NCBI GenBank assembly: GCA_027596035.1
Contig: JADGJA010000275.1
Coordinates: forward strand, 1-26,528
DNA: 26,528 nt
Reading direction: 5' to 3'
From: Thoreauomyces humboldtii
Taxonomy: Eukaryota > Chytridiomycota > Chytridiomycetes > Spizellomycetales > Powellomycetaceae
Each line of letters opens with the position of its first letter. Position 1 is the stretch's first letter. The notes beneath the pieces are model-generated. The model was not told where the DNA came from, did not search any database, and saw nothing but the letters and a program-made list of their open reading frames with translations. The translations under genes and the position numbers were made by a program. Shown here piece by piece: positions 8,939-18,532 of the stretch.

Positions 8939-9833
8939 ATGGAGGGATCACGGAAAAGGAGACGGGACTCGCTTCTGAAGGTACCATGGAGAAGGACCAT
9001 AGCAACGAACCGCTTGTCTGACCGCCAATGGCATCTTTCAGACGCCCGACGACGACATACACGTCGAATTGCCTGATTTCAAACTCACTCTACCAGAAAC
9101 GCTGAAAGATACCCTTCGGAACGACCATCATCTGACCGTCAACGAACAAACGGTAACACTTCCACGAGTTGTCATGTTCAGCGACACGGGTTGGATCCGC
9201 TCGCGACTGATCCAGACTTCCGATCCCAGATACCACCTTTACCGCGGATCCCCTCCGCGACGACGGTTTTAGCAGAGTACATGGAGGAAGTGGCGCGGAC
9301 CGACGCGGATTGCGTGGACGAGCTTAGGAGCGTCGTGGATGGCCTCAAAGTCTAGTACGTGGTCACGGAACAGACTGTCGACAACGGATCCCTCGCTCGC
9401 TGAAATCTTGTATCAAACACACAGCTTCAACGCGGGATTGAAGAACATATTACTGTATCGATGCGAACGACCGCAGTTCAACGCGTTCTTGAAAAAGAGT
9501 CCCAAGGCGCAAGCGTGCGACGTGTATGGAACGGAACATCTGCTGAGACTGTTCGGTATGGGATGCACGCCTCGGATCTTACCTCAGCACGATAGAACCT
9601 GCAAGGCTCACCGAAAGCATTTCGTTCCCTCAGTGCGATTACCAGGGTTGGTAGCTAGAGCGCAGGCTGACAAGGAAACCGTAAAGGTCTTTGAGACCCA
9701 CTTCAACAACATTCTTCGGTGAGTTTGGAAGAGATGGGATCGGTTTCCCCCTCTGCAGCTGCTGACACCGGTTCGTCATCTTTTCCGGTTACGCAGCTTC
9801 ATCGACGAGCGACGCGAAGCATACATCGGATAG
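8939..9833 (+). CDS. EAF3: Eaf3/MRG15-like MRG-domain protein (chromodomain not found)
   Basis: Model: exons 8939-8980, 9042-9167, 9230-9354, 9425-9555, 9634-9718 and 9797-9833, 181 aa; all phases agree. The introns are 62-78 nt. Order of motifs: a basic NLS-like start (SRKRRRDS); IHVELPDFKLTLPETL; LTVNEQTVTLPR; VLAEYMEEV; then the MRG core GLKVYFNAGLKNILLYRCER, PQFNAF, DVYGTEHLLRLFVRLPGL and VKVFETHFNNILRFIDE. The YF of the core is formed across a junction whose donor sits inside an apparent TAG. MRG proteins are subunits of NuA4 and of Rpd3S-type deacetylase and normally carry an N-terminal chromodomain that reads H3K36 methylation. Here the first ATG in frame is after that position, and upstream sequence shows only out-of-frame remnants. 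The C-terminus is also uncertain: GTAAGT at 9833 could splice past the TAG. Confidence 0.75.
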
Positions 9834-10587
9834 TAAGTAGCGAAGCGGAACGGGGGGGAAAAGAACCATCCCCGGAGCTTTTCGGTGTGCACACCACGCC
9901 CATTCCCGTGCAGAAACAAGGGTACTTGGTGCAGAAACAAGGATAGAAGAAGGAAATACCCAACCCGTCGAAAGCATCTTTTCCTTGAGGTCTTTTGGTG
10001 GTGGAGATGGTCTGGGAGCAATCGACTGGACGCAATCATGCTCGTCGAACCGTTCATCACCACCAGCTCGGAACAAAAAAACGTGGATTTGGAGACCAGC
10101 AGCAGTGCTTGTATTACAAGTGCAGTAGTTGCCCTTTCGCTCCTTGCTTTCCCTAGGAGATTGCTCCTCGCTCTCGCTTCCAATCTCAGCCCCTCATGGC
10201 TCACTCTGCTACTGTACAGTAAGTATCATATCATCCGAGTTGTTGTGTTTGGCTCATAGCGTTTGAGACCACTTGGCAAGAAAAAAAAGAAAAAGGAAAA
10301 AGTGGGTGCAGTCAGCTACTGTACACCGACACCGGCGCGTCACGCGTCCTCCTCTCGTCCACACACACACACATCCTTGGTCCTCCGCCGGAAGGCAATT
10401 GCAAAAAGCCTTCCATGAGAGCGAAAGCCACACATCGTCCTTCCTTTTATTTCCTTTTATTTTTAGGATACAGAAGAAAGCGACATCGTCTGTACCGTCG
10501 TCGCAGGGTTCGCCTTCGGTACCTTTTCCACCCTCCCTCTCACCTGTCAAGGCTACCTACCCACCCACCACCCACTCACGACCAGCA
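9834..10587. other. Intergenic region MRG gene / DHTKD1
   Basis: About 750 nt upstream of DHTKD1. It contains a 14-bp direct repeat (GTGCAGAAACAAGG at 9908 and 9929), an A-rich tract near 10279-10300 and a (CA)n stretch near 10362-10373. The DHTKD1 frame is open upstream to about 10273, but the peptide is Lys/His-rich and unlike the family. No other gene is supported. A late exon of the MRG gene could lie here. Confidence 0.4.
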
Positions 10588-13500
10588 ATGTCCGCCATCC
10601 TGAGGACGGCAGTCCGTCGTCAGGCCCTCGCTCGGTCACACGGTTCCCTCGGATGCACCACCACCACCACCACCACCACCACCTTCTCCACAGCACGCGC
10701 AAGCATCCTCCGAACACCAGCTGCAGCATCCGTTGCTCGCTCCTTCCACTCGGCACGTCCCGCTCTCTACGAGTACGACAAGGACATCTACGGGTTCCGA
10801 ACTCCCAGGGTCTTCGAGACTCCTGACTGTGAGTCAAAGGGGCGGGGCAACAAGGAAGGATGATGGATCGGGAGAGCAAGGGGCCAAGTCCTGATGGTGT
10901 TGTTCTGGGGGTTCTCTCCGTAGACTCGGAAGCGGAACGCGGCAACCGTAACGACAATGCCAACCTCGTACGGTTGGTCCACATGTACCGTCTGCACGGT
11001 CACAAGGCTGCAGAGGTCGATCCCTTGGGAATCACCCATTCCGAGTAAGTCAAACGGTTTCACGTTTCATTGGGACGACAATAAAAAAAAAAAGCGCATC
11101 TGTCGCGGAAGGTTGCATCTTTCCTGATCTTGCTGGGTTTTCGTCATCAGAAAGATCTTCCAGCTCGACCCGGCCCGGTACGGCATCGCCGACCCGAAAA
11201 GGACGTTTCCCGTCGATGGAATCGTTCACGTCGGTGAGGCTGCCGACCCCGCCGTCAGCAAGTCCGAAGCACCGTTGGAGGAGATCATCGCGCATCTCCG
11301 AAAGTCGTACTGTGGACGCATTGGATATGAGTTCACGCACATCGAGGTGAGGATGGTGGAAGACCGGAGCGTTTCTTTCGGTCGGTTCGACCTGCTGACT
11401 CGAGGAATCCGCCCACCGATAGAACCTGAGCGAGCGGAAATGGTTCGCTCAGCTTGTAGAGTCTTACAACTACAAAAAGATGGAAAGCACGGAAAAGAAG
11501 CGCATCTTCGAACTTCTCAGCAAGTCTGAGGTGTTCGATCACTTCATGGCCAAAAAGTTCCCGCAGGTCAAGCGGTATGGTCTTGAAGGAGCCGAAAGCA
11601 TGATGATCGTTCTCGACACTTTGTTCAAGGAAGCCAACCTTGGTATGTTCACTTGCTGTCGACGGTAATGTCCGTTGGAAATGCTCTTTTGACCATCTTT
11701 CGCTCCATCCAGCCGGCATCCGTGACGTCGTAATGTGCATGCCTCACCGCGGACGACTCAACCTCCTTACCGATCTGTTCGAATACGACCCTACCGCCCT
11801 CTTCCACAAGGTCAAGGGAAACGCCGAGTTCCCCGAAGACATTCCCGCGGCCGGCGACGTTCTGTCTCATCTAGCCACCTCGGTCGACCTCACGTACGGC
11901 GCTCAGAAGACGCCCGTGCACGTCGCCATGCTGCACAACCCCTCCCATCTCGAAGCTGCCAACCCGGTGGCTCTGGGCAAGGCCCGCGCGAAGCAGATGT
12001 ACATGTACGAGGCGGGGCAGGAAAGCGACTGTTACATCGGAGACCGCGTCATGTGCGTCCAGATGCACGGTGATGCTGCTTTCTGCGGACAGGGCGTGGT
12101 CACCGAGACGCTCGGGCTTGCGAACCTCCCCCACTTCACCGCCGGTGGATCTGTTCATGTAATCGTCAACAACCAGATCGGATACACGACTCCCGCTATG
12201 AACGCTCGATCCAGCTACTACTCGTCCGACGTTGCGAAGATGATCAGTTGTCCCGTCATCCACGTCAACGCGGATCATCCCGAAGACGTTGCGCATGCTA
12301 CCGCCATCGCGTTCGAGTACCGGAACAAGTTCCGAAAGGACGTCATCATCGATCTCATCGCATACCGAAGAATGGGTCACAACGAGTTGGACGAACCTTC
12401 CTTCACTCAACCCGCCATGTACAAGAACATCCGTGCTCGACCCAGCGTGCCAAAGCTTTACGAGCAGAAACTCACGGCCGAAGGCGTCGTCTCGGACTCG
12501 GCCGCCATCGAGACCATGAGGACGGACTACTTCAACAAGCTCGACAAGCACCTCGAGGCTAGTTACAACTACACGCCCAAGGCTGATACGTTGAAGAACA
12601 AGTGGTCCACGATGACGATCCCGACCACGGCCGTCACGACCCCGAACACCGGTGTCGCCATCGACACGCTTCGCGACATCGGTCGTCGATCCATCGAGAC
12701 GCCCGAGGGAACCGCAGTGCATCCCCGAGTCCAGAAGTACCACATCGATGCCCGTCTTCGAAAGGTCGAGGACGGAAACGCGGTCGATTGGGCGAGCGCG
12801 GAAGCCATGGCGTTCGGAAGTCTCCTCCTCGAAGGTTCCCACGTCCGTATCTCGGGTCAGGACGTAGGAAGAGGAACCTTCTCCCAGCGTCACGCCATGC
12901 TCGTGGACCAGAACACGGAACGTACCACCATCCCTCTCAACAACCTCGTCCAGTCGGGCACCTCGTCCGATTCCACAAACCGACAGGGAAAGCTCGAGAT
13001 CGCCAACTCGTCGCTCTCCGAGTTCGCCGTCCTGGGATTCGAGTACGGCGTGTCGTGGGAGACTCCCAACCGTCTCTGCATCTGGGAGGCCCAGTTCGGT
13101 GACTTCTTCAACGGGGCTCAGATCATCATCGACACGTTCATCAACTCGGGTGAGACGAAGTGGTTGAGGCAGTCCGGACTCGTCATGTTGCTACCCCACG
13201 GATACGAGAACGGTGGACCCGAACACTCGAGTTGCAGGATAGAGAGGTTCCTCCAGCTGTGCGATCAGACGTACGATGTGAACGAGGCGCCAGGGGATGT
13301 CAACATGCATGTCGTGAATCCGACAACACCCGCTCAGTACTTCCACGTCCTTCGTAGACAGGTATGAAAGACACAAAACGAAACCTCCAAACCCCACGCA
13401 CTAGGAGCACCTCACTTATTCATCCGTTCCTCTAGTTGCACCGCAACTACCGAAAACCCCTGATCATCGCCTCACCCAAATCCCTTCTTCGTCACCCCTT

Positions 13501-14021
13501 ATGCACCTCTCCACTCTCAGCCATGGAACCCGGCACGACCTTCCTCCCCGTCATCGACGATCCCTCCCGCCCGACCTCACCGAAGAGGGTCATGTTCGTC
13601 TCCGGCAAGATCTACTACGAGCTCGTCAAGGAACGGACCTCACGAGGTCTCGAATCGGACGTCGCCATCGTCCGGGTCGAGGAACTCTGTCCCCTTCCCA
13701 TCGGGGAACTGAGGGACGTCGTGGAGGGATACGCCTCGGACGGAGCGGTCGAGTGGACGTGGGTCCAGGAGGAGCCGCAGAACCAGGGCGCTTACACGTT
13801 CGTGGAGCCGAGGTTGAGGGAGCTGTTGCCCGAGGGTGCCAAGGTAAGAAACGAAAAAAGCAACAGTTACAGATGGTGACATGGAAGTTGACTGATGCCA
13901 TGGCCATGTCTCCTTTGTATAGCTCAACTACCATGGAAGGAAACCGTCAGCTGCTCCTGCCACGGGCATCTCGAAGAGGTACAGGATCGAGCAGGACGCT
14001 GTCGTCAAGGGCGCGTTCTAG
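10588..14021 (+). CDS. DHTKD1: 2-oxoadipate dehydrogenase E1 (DHTKD1 type)
   Basis: Model: exons 10588-10828, 10924-11044, 11151-11346, 11423-11642, 11713-13361, 13436-13843 and 13923-14021, 977 aa; every phase agrees. The N-terminus is an Arg/Ser/Thr mitochondrial presequence with a Thr run from a CCA/ACC microsatellite. It then starts directly at YGFRTPRVFE and LVHMYRLHGHKAAEVDPLG, without the extra domain found at the start of 2-oxoglutarate dehydrogenase E1. Thiamine-diphosphate site: MPHRGRLNLLT (H271, R272) and GDAAFCGQG (G379-D380) through VNNQ (412-414). The transketolase pyrimidine domain has SGQDVGRGTFSQRHA and EAQFGDFFNGAQI; the C-domain has EEPQNQGAYTFVEPR. GDVLSHLATSVDL and IRDVVMCMPHRGRLNLLTDL match DHTKD1 better than OGDH. 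It decarboxylates 2-oxoadipate in lysine/tryptophan breakdown in the mitochondrial matrix, passing the acyl group to a lipoylated E2. Confidence 0.93.
10656..10683. repeat. (CCA)n microsatellite encoding poly-Thr
   Basis: The repeat lies in exon 1 of DHTKD1 and encodes a run of about nine Thr inside the mitochondrial targeting region, where loss of acidic residues is the only strict demand. Confidence 0.9.
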
Positions 14022-14398
14022 GAATGGTTTCGGGACAGAAGCACATATATATGGTACTTTTCTGGGGGGGTTTCATCTCATCTCTCCTGCCGTTTACTTT
14101 ATACATATCAAGCATATGTCGTTGCGATTCTTTGATTGGAGATGACTGCGCGATGAGTTAGCGTTGCCAGGAGTTTTGCCCGGGTGGCTGTGGTTGTTAT
14201 GTTTGTTGGAACAGATGAAGTGCGCAGTCCTCCCTCTCTCTCTCCTGAACGCGAGCAAAACGGCCATCTGCCTCCACCCACCATCGCCTTCCCAAAAGCA
14301 AGCAGGACAACTCGCAAGGAAACGAAAGGGGAAATCGAATACACGCAGCAACGTACCTGCGGGGCATCTAGCCCCCCCTCCTCTTCTCACAGATCCAA
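14022..14398. other. Intergenic region DHTKD1 / kinase
   Basis: About 375 nt between two genes in the same direction. It should hold the 3' end of DHTKD1 and the kinase promoter. I see a (TC) run near 14236-14245 and a C-run just before the kinase start, and nothing else. Confidence 0.4.
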
Positions 14399-17300
14399 AT
14401 GGCGGGACCCCTGGTCGGAAAGACGTTCCAAATAGGCGACTGTCTGGGAAAAGGCGCGTTCGGATGCGTCTACGCCGCACTCAACATGAAGACGGGGGAG
14501 GTCGTGGCGGTGAAGCAGATCAGGACCGCCAATATATTGAAGTCTGATATGACCCTCATCATGGTGAAAACTTTTCCCTGGCGGAAGAAAGGGCGAGTTG
14601 CTGAACGCAGAAGACCTGAACTTCCCGTGGGAAATATCTCTTTCAGTCCGAGATCGATCTTCTCAAGGAGCTGAACGTGAGAATAACGTCTTTGTGGGAT
14701 CCCTGGGGTCTGAGTGTTGCGGTGGACAAAGGATGGAGGGAGAAAAGAACTGAGAGTTGAAACGGTGTTTTTCACAGCACGCGAACATCGTCAAGTACCT
14801 CGGATTCTCAAAGACCCAGACCTCGTTGAACATCATCATGGAGTAAGGACTCGCATCGTGTCGAAAGTCACTCACGATGCAACATGTCTCCTGATAGTTT
14901 TACCCATCTTCAATCAGATACTGCGAAAACGGATCCCTCTCCAGCATCTGCAAAAAGTTCGGAAAGTTCCCCGAGAGTCTCGTAGCGGTGTACACGGGGC
15001 AGGTCCTGGACGGACTGGTGTACCTCCACGAGCAAGGCGTCATCCATCGGGATATCAAAGGTGCCAACATCCTGACGACCAAGGATGGACAGGTGAAGCT
15101 CGCGGATTTCGGCATCGCCAGCAAGGTCAACGCCTCGAGCAAGGCCGTGGCTGGATCGCCGTATTGGATGGCTCCCGAGGTCATCGAGCTGTCGGGTGCG
15201 ACCACCTCGTCGGACGTTTGGAGTCTAGGGTGTACCGTCATCGAACTTTTGGAGGGGAAACCCCCTTATCATGATTTGGCGGCCATGTCGGCGCTTTTTC
15301 GCATCGTGCATGATGAGTATCCGCCGATTCCTGATCAGTCTTCGGCGGTGAGCAGAAACCGGGGAAAGGGTTTGGACAGCGTGATTTGAGTCTCACATTT
15401 GCTTTCCACACCTTGCTTAGGTTGTTCGTCATTTTCTTGTAGAGTGCTTTCAGAAGGATCCTAATCTACGGATAAGTGCAAGCAGGCTCCTGCATCATCC
15501 TTGGATTGCGGCAGCACGGGAGGTCCCAAAGAAACGCGAGAGAGCTGCGACCTACTCCAATGCGTCCGCGCCGAAACCGAAGCAGGCCGTGCACAAAGGT
15601 CATCGATCCACCGCCGCCTTGAGAACCGCACTCGGCGGCTCCGAGCGAGTAGTGCTCTCGGACTTGCGCAAAGCGAACTTGGAGTCCGCAGCTCACTCTA
15701 AATTCAGCGTAGCCTCCAATCCCAAAGCTGGGGTGGTGATCGAACCCGACTCCGATAACGAGAACTGGGACAACGACTTTGCGGAGGACCGGAATGGAGA
15801 TTCCGCCACGTTGATGGCGCACACCATGTCGCGAAACACCCAGTGGTTAAGCCCTCCTTCTCCGTCTCGGGCGGGTCCGCAGGCGAGTGCCTCAAAATCG
15901 ATGGCTCTACTCGACCCTCGCTTCGTGGAAGCCGACGGAAACGAGAACTATTCCAACATATACGACATCCCGGACGGACGATCGCCCATCGCTGCCGACA
16001 TGGTGCGCTCGACATTTGAAGACGTCCTGCAGCTCCAGGAGTTCGACGACGACGATGATCCCTTCGATGGGATGGTGCTGCAGGATTTCGATCGAAACGC
16101 ATCCTCGAACGAGGAACTCCTTCACATGAGCGACATATACGAGCCGTTTATAACGCAGATAAAAAGGGAGACGGATGAGAAGGTCCTCGCGCTGTCAAGT
16201 GAAGCCGTCATCACCAATCTGAAAGCATTTCCGGCAAACGGAAAGCTGCTGGTCACACACCACGGAATCGTTCCCATCATGCGACTGCTTCGATCCACGA
16301 AGGACGAACGACTGGCGAAGCGGCTGTTGGAGGTTCTGAACAAAGCGATCGTGGGAGCTCCCGAGATACGACACACGATCTGCATGCTCGGAGGTCTTCC
16401 CACCATCCTCAGTTACATGAACGCGAAGCACAACGACCATCTCCGGGAAAGGGTCGTGACGTTCATCGGTGGGATCGTGGCCGATGATCCGGGACTGGCA
16501 AAGGTCTTTCTTTCCTGCGGTGCCGTTTCGACCTTCATCGGGATGCTGAACGAGGATTACGATCGTCACAAGAACGTGGTCCTCTGCGCCGTGGATGCCA
16601 TCTCCTGCGTCTTCACGGCCCAGACATCAGCGTCTCGGAGCGATCTCTGTCTCCTGTTCGTCCATCATGGACTCTTGCACCCGCTCGCTCACGTCTGGCG
16701 CGCCGCTGTCTACGATCGAGCTCCGGACGTGGACTCGTACGTCAGGAAGATGGCGGCCGTTCTTTTGACGTTGTCGCAGGCAGATACAAGCATCAAGGAC
16801 AGTCTGGCTCAAGGGTCTTGCGTCAGGACCATGGTGGCCGAACTGCGTCACGTCGAACCAGAGACAATGTTGGTCATGCTGAAATGCCTGAAGAACGTTT
16901 CGATGTCGGGAGAGGCCCTGCAGCATCTGAGCAATGCTGGACTCATACGAGCGATTTGCGAGATCTTGTCAAACCAGGGCATGCCTCACTTCATCGTACG
17001 TTAGAAGATTCTAGATATTCCGTCGCCCCCGCAACGCCTGATCGGTTGATCTGACCTGACGAAACCCGCTTTCACGCTTTTCTCCTTCAGGACATGCAAA
17101 ACCAGGCCGTTAACATCCTGTACAACCTCTGTCGTCTCAATCGGGAACGACAGGCGGCCGCCGTGTCCGCCGGTTGCATCCCTCATCTGCAAAAGTTCAT
17201 CGAGAGCAACAGTCCGCTTCGTCAGTTCGCCCTCCCCCTCCTCTGCGACCTGGTCAACGTCGGCGGTCGGTGCTGGAAGTTCCTTCGCACGCATCGGGTG

Positions 17301-18001
17301 TTGGCATCGTACCTCACCTTGCTGAAAGACGCGGCGTGGCAAGTGAGCGCCATCGAAGCGATCTCCATCTGGTAAAGTCGATTCTTTCCTTCCCTCGCTC
17401 CCCTCCCTCCCACATGCAGAAATGGCCATCCCTCAGGACCTGACCCCATCACATTTTTCCGTTCTTTTTCTGAAACAGGATCTCGGAAGACGGAGAAGAG
17501 ATCCAATTCGAACTCGCCACCCGATCCTCGGACCTATCCCACGCCTTCTGCACCTCGACGGGTTCCAACTTCGACAGCCTCCTCCTACCGTTCCAACGCA
17601 TCGTCGTGGCATCCTCCGTCGTCACCTCCCGTCTGGCTGGAACGGTCGCGTTCATCGAGAAGATCGCCACCAAGCTGGTCCATCCGTCCGCGGGCGTGAG
17701 ACTCAGTCTGTTGCTCATTCTGTATCAACTTCAACTCGCTTCCCACCGTCAGCTGCTGCAGCATACAGGTGGGGATGATGTGGAAGAGCAGAGACGGACT
17801 CGGAATCGGAGTCAACCTCATGGCATGAAGGGACAGAGCGGAGGAGGAGACGAGGTGGTGGTGGTGACGGGACCCGCCACGAGGTTTGTGAGACGGTTGG
17901 TCGAGAAACTGTGTCAGGAGGATCCTGCCGTGCTGGTACGCGAGCAGGCGAGAAAGTGCGTCGAGGTTTACAAAGATGTTTCATCATCCTCCTCTTCGTG
18001 A
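14399..18001 (+). CDS. SEPH: Septation-network kinase, Cdc7/SepH/MAP3K-epsilon type
   Basis: Model: exons 14399-14563, 14647-14676 (30-nt microexon), 14778-14842, 14918-15347, 15421-16995, 17091-17371 and 17479-18001, 1022 aa; all phases agree. Kinase domain at about residues 8-255: Gly loop [13 protein letters not shown] (K39), HRDIKGAN (D132), DFG (D150) and the activation-segment end [10 protein letters not shown]. It continues [16 protein letters not shown] and [15 protein letters not shown], the STE11/Cdc7-SepH pattern, and ends HHPWI. A Ser/Lys-rich acidic linker follows, then armadillo-like helical repeats from about residue 490 to the end ([37 protein letters not shown]). This arrangement is shared by S. 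pombe Cdc7, Aspergillus SepH and plant MAP3K-epsilon. Known homologues act downstream of the Spg1 GTPase at the spindle pole body to trigger septation. Despite the name, it is not the replication kinase Cdc7. Confidence 0.93.
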
Positions 18002-18532
18002 GAAACAGTGGGGGCCACTCAAAAGAGATCCGACCTTTTGCATCCCTTCCTCGAAGCAAAACCCCCCTTCCCCGTCCGTTCCCAGTCTCGGGAAGAACGG
18101 CAGTCGGAAGAGAGAAAAGTGGAGAAAACGAGGGGTTTCGAACACCCATCGACTTCGGAAACCACCTGGATTGTCGTGTGAAAATCTCTTGGGAGAAAAG
18201 CCCGTACCTCCCGCGCGCACCACCATCATTGATCTATGGAACATCCACCCCGGTTCACGCCAACGAAGCTATGCGCGGTTGAGAAAGAAACGACATACCC
18301 CCCACATCCCCCCCTGACTCCTGCTTCCCGCAATTTTCATCATCCCTCATTCGCACATCAAATCATTGCATTCCACTGTTTTGCCCCAGAGAGATACACG
18401 ATGACATATGGGGGGGTTGTAAATATATAATGTATATATAACGTTATCAAAAACTCTATGTATTCTTCATCTTCATCCTTCAAGCCAAAGAACGAGATGG
18501 TAGGGTGGTGGTGGGGGGTTTCTTTGCGTTGT
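18002..18532. other. Convergent 3' region kinase / AFG1
   Basis: About 530 nt between two converging genes. An AT-rich block at 18421-18442 (alternating AT/TA) stands out from the GC-rich surroundings and may serve 3'-end formation. No gene is supported. Confidence 0.4.

Noticed and set aside
9069..9722. MRG region as a stop-riddled pseudogene
   Set aside because: All stops fall in short introns with valid donors and acceptors, and the phases rebuild the MRG domain exactly. Only the 5' chromodomain part stays doubtful.
10588..14021. 2-oxoglutarate dehydrogenase E1 (KGD1/OGDH)
   Set aside because: It lacks the N-terminal E2/E3-binding extension and matches DHTKD1-specific motifs around residues 264-280 and GDVLSHLATSVDL.
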